In this document: piece after piece, positions 1 to 6,185 of the stretch
Numbering within the stretch: position 1 is the stretch's first letter
Layout of the letters: every line of letters begins with the position of its first letter
Assembly (NCBI GenBank): GCA_002385665.1
Contig: DGDX01000059.1
Coordinates: 1 to 7,709, forward strand
DNA: 7,709 nucleotides
Direction: 5' to 3'
Source of the DNA: Firmicutes bacterium UBA3941
GTDB lineage: Bacteria > Bacillota > Clostridia > Caldicoprobacterales > UBA3941
Made by a program: the position numbers and the translations under genes
Notes under the pieces: generated by a model
Told to the model about the DNA's origin: nothing
Database searches by the model: none
Seen by the model: only the letters and a program-made list of their open reading frames with translations

Positions 1-31
1 ACCTTATACTATACTGTCGCCCATACACCAT
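1..31 (-). CDS. dgkA: Start of the next operon gene, probably diacylglycerol/undecaprenol kinase (partial, cut by window edge)
   Basis: An ATG at 31-29 opens a frame reading MVYGRQYSIR that runs off the window. It begins 2 bases after the ybeY stop codon and has an AAGGA Shine-Dalgarno at 43-39 with a 7-base spacer, inside the end of ybeY. Spacing and ribosome-binding site make a real, translationally coupled start likely. The identity rests on context: in Bacillus and many Clostridia the gene after ybeY is dgkA, a small membrane kinase that phosphorylates undecaprenol or diacylglycerol. Ten residues are too few to confirm the family, so the symbol is an inference from gene order. Confidence 0.42.
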   Translation of the reverse strand, partial: MVYGRQYSIR

Positions 32-33
32 AT

Positions 34-552
34 TTAAGTCCTTGTAAGATTAAGGGATTCCAGTATAGCCTCCTCTTTAGGACGCATTATATTCATATCC
101 TCTTCCTCTATATGGTCATAACCCAATAGGTGCAGCATCCCATGAACCACTAAAAATCCCAGTTCTCGTTCAAAGCTGTGACCATATTCAAGGGCCTGAT
201 CCCGTACCTTTTCCATGGAAATAACAATATCCCCCAAGATTACCGAGCCGGTTTCGGGGTGGATATCGTTAATTAGTTTTTCTTCGTCCAAATCATCACA
301 TCCGGCCTGTATTTCCAACATCGGAAAGGATAGTACATCGGTAGCCATGGCAATTCCCCTAAATTGCGAATTCATCTGCTCTATTGTGGCATTATCCACA
401 AGGATAATACTTACCATGGTGTTGAACTCGAATTCCTCCATATCCAATGTCCTTTGAACACAAGCTATTATAAGGTCTTCCGTACTGTTTGTAATCTCAA
501 TCACATCTTGGCTGTTATCGATTTCAACCGTTATTCCATCATATAGATTCAT
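34..552 (-). CDS. ybeY: Endoribonuclease YbeY (rRNA maturation factor, metal-dependent)
   Basis: YbeY is a cytoplasmic zinc-dependent single-strand endoribonuclease, implicated in 16S rRNA 3'-end maturation and ribosome quality control. The family signature HGMLHLLGYDH is intact near the C-terminus and its three histidines form the metal site. Upstream lie the conserved segments MNSQFRG and ATDVLSFP, then GDIVIS, and the terminal M..KEEAIL. I chose ATG 552 (172 residues): the translated family similarity begins shortly after it (VEIDNSQD), and an AGGTGG Shine-Dalgarno lies at 569-564, 11 bases upstream. Other in-frame starts are GTG 567, which is weakly preceded, and ATG 561, which is too close to the AGGTGG. 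The gene overlaps the 3' end of pgpH by 14 bases, suggesting translational coupling. The family call is secure; only the start is open. Confidence 0.96.
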   Translation of the reverse strand: MNLYDGITVEIDNSQDVIEITNSTEDLIIACVQRTLDMEEFEFNTMVSIILVDNATIEQMNSQFRGIAMATDVLSFPMLEIQAGCDDLDEEKLINDIHPETGSVILGDIVISMEKVRDQALEYGHSFERELGFLVVHGMLHLLGYDHIEEEDMNIMRPKEEAILESLNLTRT

Positions 553-2794
553 AATCTGCATCGCCACCTATAGACTCTAGCTTTTCATCTGTTTTTGGAT
601 ACTCTACCCTATCATGGAAAAATCCAGTCATCACGCCAGTAAAAGCGCTTGAAATGGTGTTTAGATCTTTAAGGGTCAGATGACAATCGTCTAACTGTCC
701 ATCTTCCAATTTACTTCTTACCAGCCTGTGGATCATAGCCTCCACCTTCTCCGGGGTAGGATCTGACATAGACCTTACAGCCGCCTCAACAGTATCTGCC
801 ATCATTACTATAGCAGTCTCCTTCTTTTTGGGTTTTGGACCTGGATATCTAAAGTCATCAATACGGACATTTCCATCATTGTCCTGTTCCTTGGCTTTAT
901 GGTAAAAATAGGCTACTGCAGTTGTGCCATGGTGCTGAACAATAAAGTCCTGGATAACCTTAGGTATTTTATACTTCCTGGCCAGTTCTATTCCATCCTT
1001 CACATGAGAGATGATAATATGGCTGCTTAAGGAGGGGTTTAAATTGTCGTGGGGATTCCCCATGGCTATTTGGTTTTCCTTAAAATAAAAAGGCCTTTTA
1101 ATCTTTCCTGTATCATGGTAATAGGCACCTACCCGGGCTAGAAGACCATCGGCACCTATAGCCTCTGCTGCATTCTCAGCAAGATTGGCCACGATAATAC
1201 TATGATGATATGTGCCTGGTGCCTCCATAAGCATGCGTTTTAAAATGGGATGGTTGGGATTTGATAATTCTACCAGCTTAATGGGAGTCACAATCCCAAA
1301 TAGGTTTTCCCATATAGGCAATGTCCCTACCAAAAAAATACCGGATAACAGCCCACCCCCTATACCCCAAAGGGATGTCCTCAAGGAAGCAAACCATCCA
1401 CTGGATGACATAATTTCCAGAGCAAAAATACTTGCAAAATTTACGATACTTGTCGCTATTCCTGCCCATATAAGTCCATTACGCTGTTTTGCATTATCAC
1501 ATATATAAATGCCCAAGATCCCTCCGATCAAGGTCATTACAATTATGTTTAAAGAATTTTCAAACATTACACCAAATAACAAGGATAAAGCCACATTGAC
1601 AATCCCGGCAGTCAGAGGTCCCATTAAAATTGTCAATAGCATACCTCCCAAGGCAGTAGGAATGAGGTATTGATGGAGCTGGCTTGTAGACAAGGCCAGA
1701 CCCAGGACCATCCAAATTATAAGACTCATCATCAAAAGATGCGCCGGATTGTCTATAGCTCGTTTATCAAATGCTAAAAGAAATAGGATGACCACAATCT
1801 CTGTCAGTATAACGATTATACCTATACCCAACACAAGAGATAAATCCAGCTTATCTTCCTTTAGCAGACCTAACTTCTGTAACATAGCATATTGCTGTTC
1901 GCTTATTGGCTGTCCTGCTTGAACTATATATTGACCCTTTTTATACATAACAGGTTCAACATTTTCAGCAGCGCGGTTCCTCTCCTCTTCCGTAGCGGTT
2001 TCGTCAAGAATCATATTGGACCTAAGAGTTGATACGCCAATACTAGTACCCAAGATCCTTAACTCATTGGAGATTGGTAGAGACATCATCTCTTCCCTTA
2101 AAGCACTTTTTGCTTCCAATAGGTTGTCCTGTTTAATATGCAATTCTAAAAGTCCATTTAATGCAGTTAATAGATGTTCACGTAATTGATGAAGTTCTTC
2201 AATATCAGCATTGAGGCAGGTAAGGATCTCGTCTCTTGACAGCATTATGGGAAAATTGCTTCTGATTTCACCGATAAACTGATCCGTTAATATCTCATCA
2301 GGACTTGGCTCGGTCACATTCTCCACCAAACTATGGGTTTCTTCGCCATCGCTTTCTTCTCCAGAAGCTTCTGTATTTTGATCTTGATCAACCTGTTGGG
2401 CTTGTAATTCCTGCTTGTAAGCTGTAAACTTCTCTTCTACTAATATTCTGGCCTCATCTATTCGATTAAATATATCTTCAACTTCAGCTAAAACACTTTC
2501 ACTTATCCCTTCATCAAATCGATATATAGGAGATACGTTATCCCTTGCAGCCTGTCGAAGTTCATCAGTAGCAATGGTGTCTTCTACGTCCCACGGCGCG
2601 CTTATAGGGGTTTGTACTATATCCCCTACTTTCAAGGAATACTGTTTAGGTAGTACGGAAGCCATGAGAACAACGAAGATTATAATAAAATTCACCATGG
2701 CTAAAAAGGCTCCTAAAACCTTCGTGCTCCGTAAGAAGTTTATAAATCCCCTTATTGAAGGGCTCCCCCCTTTTCTAGTAACAACCTGACTCAC
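539..2794 (-). CDS. pgpH: Cyclic-di-AMP phosphodiesterase PgpH (7TMR-HDED / 7TM / HD-domain membrane protein, YqfF)
   Basis: This 751-residue membrane protein has the architecture of PgpH/YqfF, which hydrolyses c-di-AMP to pApA in Listeria. One N-terminal helix (about 25-45) precedes an extracytoplasmic 7TMR-HDED region (about 46-315). About seven membrane helices follow (about 319-492), then a cytoplasmic HD domain (about 515-725). The HD metal ligands look complete: H531 (in YHHS), H560-D561 (YYHDTGK), H597, H621-H622 (QHHGTT) and D667 (MMADTVEAA). Their spacing agrees with what I recall for Listeria PgpH. The start is GTG, 6 bases after GGGAG. An acidic, Gln/Glu/Ser-rich stretch at about 131-165 (QVDQDQNTEASGEESDGEE) extends the outer domain and probably explains a length greater than the roughly 710 residues of the B. 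subtilis protein. The gene lies between phoH and ybeY, its usual place. Confidence 0.95.
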   Translation of the reverse strand: MSQVVTRKGGSPSIRGFINFLRSTKVLGAFLAMVNFIIIFVVLMASVLPKQYSLKVGDIVQTPISAPWDVEDTIATDELRQAARDNVSPIYRFDEGISESVLAEVEDIFNRIDEARILVEEKFTAYKQELQAQQVDQDQNTEASGEESDGEETHSLVENVTEPSPDEILTDQFIGEIRSNFPIMLSRDEILTCLNADIEELHQLREHLLTALNGLLELHIKQDNLLEAKSALREEMMSLPISNELRILGTSIGVSTLRSNMILDETATEEERNRAAENVEPVMYKKGQYIVQAGQPISEQQYAMLQKLGLLKEDKLDLSLVLGIGIIVILTEIVVILFLLAFDKRAIDNPAHLLMMSLIIWMVLGLALSTSQLHQYLIPTALGGMLLTILMGPLTAGIVNVALSLLFGVMFENSLNIIVMTLIGGILGIYICDNAKQRNGLIWAGIATSIVNFASIFALEIMSSSGWFASLRTSLWGIGGGLLSGIFLVGTLPIWENLFGIVTPIKLVELSNPNHPILKRMLMEAPGTYHHSIIVANLAENAAEAIGADGLLARVGAYYHDTGKIKRPFYFKENQIAMGNPHDNLNPSLSSHIIISHVKDGIELARKYKIPKVIQDFIVQHHGTTAVAYFYHKAKEQDNDGNVRIDDFRYPGPKPKKKETAIVMMADTVEAAVRSMSDPTPEKVEAMIHRLVRSKLEDGQLDDCHLTLKDLNTISSAFTGVMTGFFHDRVEYPKTDEKLESIGGDADYESI

Positions 2795-2800
2795 TATTAT

Positions 2801-2806
2801 CTCCCT
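2801..2806 (-). promoter_or_regulatory. Shine-Dalgarno of pgpH, supporting a GTG start
   Basis: The minus strand reads AGGGAG, then ATAATA, then GTG at 2794-2792. The 6-base spacing is close to ideal, and the next codons give a plausible basic N-terminus before the first membrane helix. This fixes the GTG start of pgpH. Confidence 0.75.
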
Positions 2807-2896
2807 CTTCCTGAATAGAAGAACTTACACAAAAAGAAATCTAATATGGGAATAGCGAGTCGACATCTCCCAACCTTATTAGGTATCATTGGTTAC

Positions 2897-3880
2897 TTAA
2901 GAAATGTCGCTCTTTTTCCTTCTGTGATAATTATCATAGGCCCTTATAATTGACATTACAAGCTCATGCCTGACAACGTCACTGTGGGTTAAGCGCACAA
3001 AGCCGATCCCATTGATCCCTTTTAATATCTCGGAGGCCTCTACCAGACCGGATTTTGCTCCCGACACTAGATCTATTTGGGTTATATCCCCATTTATTAC
3101 GGCTTTGGAACCTATCCCAAGACGGGTTAAAAACATCTTCATCTGCTCGGAGGTGGTATTCTGGGCCTCATCCAGTATTATAAATGCGTCATCCAATGTT
3201 CTCCCACGCATATAAGCCAATGGAGCCACTTCGATAACACCCCGATCAATTAGCCTAGTATAAGTCTCGAGGCCCATCAAGTCATGCAATGCATCATATA
3301 AAGGCCTTAGATAGGGGTCTACCTTGTTTTGTAGATCCCCGGGTAGAAACCCAAGTTTTTCTCCGGCCTCCACTGCCGGGCGGGTCAAAATGATCCGACT
3401 TACCTCCTTATTCTTGAAGGCATTAACTGCCATGGCCATAGCAAGATATGTCTTTCCGGTACCAGCAGGCCCAATACCAAACACAATATCATTTTGCCTC
3501 ATGGCATTCACGTATTGGGCCTGACCTAAAGTTTTGCACTTAATTTGCTTACCCTTATAGGTGACACATATAACGTCACCTGTCAACTCTACAATATGGT
3601 CGGTTTCTCCAGCCTTTACTAATTGGGTCAGATACCTCACCCTGCTCTTATCTACCCTGGTACCATCCTCTATTCCTTCTAAAAGCTTATTTAGTACAGT
3701 AAAAGCCATATCAACGGATTTCTCATTGCCGATGATCCGAAGCTGAGTCTGGCGTGCAATAATCTGCACTCCAAATTCCTCTTCCAGCAATCGGATGTTT
3801 TCATCAAATTTTCCAAAGAGCTCCATCATATGACTAAGATTTTGAATATCAATAAATCTTTCCTTTTGAATTTCCTCCAA
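2897..3880 (-). CDS. phoH: PhoH family P-loop ATPase (PhoH-like / YbeZ type)
   Basis: This 327-residue cytoplasmic P-loop NTPase is of normal length for the family. The Walker A motif is GPAGTGKT (137-144), with Walker B FIILDEAQN (233-241). Family segments TRPAVEAGEKLGFLPGD (166-182), YMRGRTLDDAF (223-233) and the VNGD-like INGDITQIDL (262-271) are also present. The N-terminal portion (about 20-65) resembles the KH-like segment common in bacterial PhoH proteins. PhoH proteins are linked to RNA metabolism and are often found next to ybeY, as here with pgpH between; the exact substrate is unsettled. The start is TTG, chosen because a full AGGAGG lies 7 bases upstream and the next in-frame ATG falls at residue 18, without such a site. 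The yqfD stop TAG overlaps that ribosome-binding site, so translation is probably coupled. The gene is followed by a gap of about 100 bases before pgpH, with no terminator visible. Confidence 0.96.
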   Translation of the reverse strand: MEEIQKERFIDIQNLSHMMELFGKFDENIRLLEEEFGVQIIARQTQLRIIGNEKSVDMAFTVLNKLLEGIEDGTRVDKSRVRYLTQLVKAGETDHIVELTGDVICVTYKGKQIKCKTLGQAQYVNAMRQNDIVFGIGPAGTGKTYLAMAMAVNAFKNKEVSRIILTRPAVEAGEKLGFLPGDLQNKVDPYLRPLYDALHDLMGLETYTRLIDRGVIEVAPLAYMRGRTLDDAFIILDEAQNTTSEQMKMFLTRLGIGSKAVINGDITQIDLVSGAKSGLVEASEILKGINGIGFVRLTHSDVVRHELVMSIIRAYDNYHRRKKSDIS

Positions 3881-3887
3881 ATAACTT

Positions 3888-3893
3888 CCTCCT
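3888..3893 (-). promoter_or_regulatory. Shine-Dalgarno of phoH (AGGAGG) overlapping the yqfD stop codon
   Basis: The minus strand reads TAGGAGGAAGTTATTTG. The TAG (3894-3892) ends yqfD, and its last two bases are part of the AGGAGG core. The TTG at 3880-3878 follows 7 bases after the core. This decides the unusual TTG start and implies that ribosomes ending yqfD sit on the phoH initiation site. Confidence 0.85.
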
Positions 3894-5082
3894 AATTGGT
3901 TAAAAGCTCCACCTGTTCTGCAATATCTTCCAATACTTCTATATATACTATTGCTTCATAACCTTTATCTTTTATAATATCGTATTTGAACTTTTTGTCA
4001 ATGATTTTCGCTCCCTTGGGAATTCTTTTAAGAGCATCCTCTATGGCTCTTTCAGAGGCCTTTTCCTTGGCCAGATTCATCCCATCACCCTGAGTTATTG
4101 TCTTTAGCTCATAATAATCTCTAATGATCCAGGAAATCGACTCGATTTCTGATATACCCAGAAAGGGTTCCCTTCTCTCTTCAACCTCATATTCTTCAAA
4201 TGGTATCTCTTTTCTATCTATGCCAATCTCCCATTCTTTTGTTTCCAGAACCTTGTGGGTAACTTTTCTCCCTGTTCTTACCTTTAAAGCATCCTTAATA
4301 TCCCCATATCCTCTTCCCTCATACCATGTTCTGGCGAATATTTTGGCTTTGGCATGTACATAACGGAGTGTGTTCGTATCTTCATGGTGTATTATTCCGC
4401 TGACTAAAAGTTGCCCCTTTCTTACAGTTTCGCCAACCTCTACCATAGCATCTCCTTCTAAGACTAGGAGTTGAATTATAATTCCGTCCTTGGAGGCGAT
4501 AATATTACATGGTGTTTTAGCATCCAACAGTTTAGGAGGTCTTTCTCCCTCTATAACCCTTATTATGGCTTTGGTCCCTTTGAATTCTATGCTTATCCAT
4601 GAAAGTTCAGGAATTTCTATTAGCATTTCATTCTCTATCTTCCAAGTATCCAGATTTCCCTTGTATGCCCCTGGTTTTAAACCCTTTTCTTCGAGATTGG
4701 CATAAATAATGTCCGGGTTAATCTTTAATGTTCCTACTACATCAACCTGCCAAATAAAAGATGACAGGACATACAAAGTAGCCATAAATATTACTATTCC
4801 AATTAGTAGCATCTTCCGATGTCTAAAACGATATAAGAGAAAGGGCAATCCTTTTTTATTTACTATTTTTATTTTAGAATGTACTTTTCTTACAATGGGT
4901 GGCAAGGCTTTAAAATCTTTGATACCTATATTGGCAACAAGGGATGTATAGCTTATCCGCTTAATCCCCCATAGCCTAATACCCCTGCTAACGCAGAGAT
5001 TAATAAACTTTTCCAGGGACAGACCATCTACTTTTATAACTAGATATCCTATGATAGAATTCCAAATCTTTATAAAGATCAT
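3892..5082 (-). CDS. yqfD: Sporulation protein YqfD (membrane-anchored, SigE-regulon family)
   Basis: YqfD is a conserved protein of endospore formers. In B. subtilis it belongs to the mother-cell SigE regulon and is linked to sporulation, with no known biochemical activity. From ATG 5082 the product is 396 residues, the usual length. An N-terminal cytoplasmic part contains the typical SIIGYLVIKVDGLSLEKFIN followed by CVSRGI. A single membrane helix follows (about 91-112, LLIGIVIFMATLYVLSSF), and then a long region likely outside the mother-cell cytosol. That region contains WISIEFKGTKAIIRVIEG and the GIIIQLLVLEGDAMVEVGE segment, which resembles barrel-sandwich repeats. ATG 5082 is preferred over the in-frame GTG 5091, because the G-rich Shine-Dalgarno 5096-5088 covers that GTG and sits 5 bases before the ATG. 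The gene lies between yqfC and phoH as in Bacillus. Confidence 0.95.
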   Translation of the reverse strand: MIFIKIWNSIIGYLVIKVDGLSLEKFINLCVSRGIRLWGIKRISYTSLVANIGIKDFKALPPIVRKVHSKIKIVNKKGLPFLLYRFRHRKMLLIGIVIFMATLYVLSSFIWQVDVVGTLKINPDIIYANLEEKGLKPGAYKGNLDTWKIENEMLIEIPELSWISIEFKGTKAIIRVIEGERPPKLLDAKTPCNIIASKDGIIIQLLVLEGDAMVEVGETVRKGQLLVSGIIHHEDTNTLRYVHAKAKIFARTWYEGRGYGDIKDALKVRTGRKVTHKVLETKEWEIGIDRKEIPFEEYEVEERREPFLGISEIESISWIIRDYYELKTITQGDGMNLAKEKASERAIEDALKRIPKGAKIIDKKFKYDIIKDKGYEAIVYIEVLEDIAEQVELLTN

Positions 5083-5087
5083 GGCAC

Positions 5088-5096
5088 TCACCCCCC
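5088..5096 (-). promoter_or_regulatory. Shine-Dalgarno of yqfD (GGGGGGTGA), favouring ATG 5082 over GTG 5091
   Basis: GGGGGGTGA on the minus strand matches 7 of 9 positions of AGGAGGTGA. It is 5 bases upstream of ATG 5082-5080. The GTG at 5091-5089 lies inside this site and has no separate ribosome-binding site at proper distance. Confidence 0.65.
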
Positions 5097-5189
5097 AATT
5101 GACATTTATACCCTTGCCTGAGGTATTATTCCATAGAAAGGATCATATCACCCGGATTTATTGACAGAATTTTCACATGGTTATGGTCC

Positions 5190-5468
5190 CTATATAAACT
5201 CTATAGACACTATTTCCCCGCTTATCATAATATCTTCGGCAGCTATATTTCGGAGATGCAGCTCATTCCCCTGAACCCTAATTACCCCTACAGTTGAATT
5301 AACCCTTATGATGTTTGGTGTATATTCGATTATGCCCCTATGGTTTTCCACCAACATCTGATTGTTGCCAATCAAACTTATTTTTGGCATATTGAGGGTA
5401 ATTTCTTTGGGTAGCTCAAACATCTCAGAAACAGTAGATCTTACTGTCTGCAACTTCTTTTTTTTCAT
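5190..5468 (-). CDS. yqfC: Sporulation protein YqfC (YabP/YqfC family)
   Basis: This small 92-residue protein of the YabP/YqfC family is found only in endospore formers; B. subtilis yqfC is expressed under SigE in the mother cell. Family signatures cover nearly the whole chain: LPKEITLNMPKISLIGN (about 19-35), ENHRGIIEYTPNIIRVN (about 41-57) and a C-terminal GEIVSIEF. No membrane helix or signal peptide is seen, and the N-terminus is basic (MKKKKLQ). The molecular function is not known; its pairing with yqfD is near universal. ATG 5468 has AAGGGGG as ribosome-binding site, with 7 bases between the last G and the ATG. The gene begins a new transcription unit, since an intrinsic terminator lies about 130 bases upstream. 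About 100 bases without visible signals separate it from yqfD. Confidence 0.95.
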   Translation of the reverse strand: MKKKKLQTVRSTVSEMFELPKEITLNMPKISLIGNNQMLVENHRGIIEYTPNIIRVNSTVGVIRVQGNELHLRNIAAEDIMISGEIVSIEFI

Positions 5469-5584
5469 AAAACTACCCCCTTAAATGTCACTTGGCTATT
5501 TTAGTAGTTACACAACTGAAATTAAACTTGATCTTTATACTCTGTGACTAATTAAAATATCTCATTAAACTACTTGACTAATCT

Positions 5585-5615
5585 ATTCTATGCAAAAATA
5601 AAAAAACTAGAATGT
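5585..5615 (-). promoter_or_regulatory. Candidate SigE-type promoter for yqfC-yqfD, overlapping the terminator
   Basis: CATAGAAT at 5592-5585 matches 7 of 8 positions of the SigE -10 consensus CATACAHT. A weak -35-like ACATTCT lies 16 bases upstream at 5615-5609, inside the terminator stem. The leader to yqfC would be about 110 bases. A poorer alternative further down is ATATT followed by GTATAAAG. The assignment depends on known SigE control of yqfC-yqfD in B. subtilis and on the need for a promoter after the terminator. The -35 match is poor, so this is tentative. Confidence 0.3.
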
Positions 5616-5631
5616 ATTAACCATTCTAGTT
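5594..5631 (-). terminator. Rho-independent terminator after the 129-residue ORF
   Basis: On the minus strand AACTAGAATG (5631-5622) pairs perfectly over 10 bp with CATTCTAGTT (5614-5605), across a 7-base loop. It runs into a T-rich tract (TTTTTTTATTTT, including the last stem bases). The stem is AT-rich, so its efficiency may be moderate. It lies about 85 bases past the stop of the small membrane protein gene and separates nfeD and its neighbour from yqfC. Confidence 0.85.
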
Positions 5632-5717
5632 CCGCTAAAGGGCTGTATATTGACCAGGAAACTTGCTTATTTTTATAAAGAATTCTTTAATGTTACATAT
5701 TATAGGTATTACCCCTA

Positions 5718-6107
5718 CTAGATGATGTTCTTTCTTCTTTTACTCTTTGGAGCCGACAGAATTTCAGATAGGATTATACCCTCTATTAGTTTATCCCGGG
5801 TCAACCCTTCGGGTATTCCTTTATACTGTTTCTTCGTTTGGGTAACGATAGGCTTTTGTTCTATCCTTCTTACATTATTTCGATGATTGAGTTCCAATTT
5901 CGTTTGTATTGTTGGCTGTTTTTTAAGGATGGGGCTTTCCGTTCCGATTGTATATTCCGGACCAGTCCTATTCACACCAGTCCCTTGAGGATCAGAAGGG
6001 ATCCCCACATTTGTTCCCCTGGTTTGTGGTTTTTTTGTCCCACCTATTGCCTTCACAATATTAACAATAATGGATACGAATATAACCAAAATCAATATCT
6101 CAGACAT
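5718..6107 (-). CDS. Small membrane-anchored protein of unknown function, in the usual floA position
   Basis: I do not recognise this 129-residue protein. ATG 6107 has a strong GGAGG Shine-Dalgarno 8 bases upstream (6120-6116). The product opens with one hydrophobic helix (about 3-19, ILILVIFVSIIVNIVKA) and no cleavable-signal pattern. A long polar, Pro/Thr/Gly/Lys-rich and probably disordered basic region follows (about 20-98). The chain ends in a compact, likely helical segment GLTRDKLIEGIILSEILSAP (101-120) with a basic tail KSKRRK. Because positive charge follows the helix, the bulk is probably cytoplasmic. It lies 78 bases after nfeD and before a terminator, so it is probably co-transcribed with nfeD. 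In related genomes this slot holds floA, but this protein has no SPFH domain and is far too short. It may be an adaptor or scaffold that uses the C-terminal segment as docking motif; this is conjecture. Confidence 0.85.
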   Translation of the reverse strand: MSEILILVIFVSIIVNIVKAIGGTKKPQTRGTNVGIPSDPQGTGVNRTGPEYTIGTESPILKKQPTIQTKLELNHRNNVRRIEQKPIVTQTKKQYKGIPEGLTRDKLIEGIILSEILSAPKSKRRKNII

Positions 6108-6185
6108 TTATATATCCTCCTTATTTCATTGCTATCCAGCAGCCTAAAGCCTGGAGCATAGACGAAACCTGGATGTAAGCTTTAT

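Noticed and set aside
1212..1508. Plus-strand frames of 60-100 codons opposite pgpH, phoH, yqfD and ybeY
   Set aside because: They are shadows of the real minus-strand genes, with no coding signature of their own.
2797..2889. A 30-codon ATG frame on the minus strand filling the phoH-pgpH gap and ending just before the pgpH GTG, like a leader peptide
   Set aside because: It has no Shine-Dalgarno sequence upstream and no recognisable or low-complexity leader features. Its length is expected by chance in a gap of this size.
2868..2890. CCAA...TTGG with inner ACCT/AGGT as a hairpin after phoH
   Set aside because: Only short 4-bp stems can form and no T-tract follows, so it does not qualify as a terminator.
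5161..5196. TTGACA followed by TATATA on the plus strand near the end of yqfC, resembling a promoter
   Set aside because: The spacing between the elements is about 24 bases, too long for a SigA promoter, and no plus-strand gene lies downstream.
6108..6185. GC-richer stretch with repeated CCAGG after nfeD, considered as a hairpin or attenuator
   Set aside because: The CCAGG copies are direct repeats and only a 4-bp CCAG/CTGG pairing is possible, with no T-tract.
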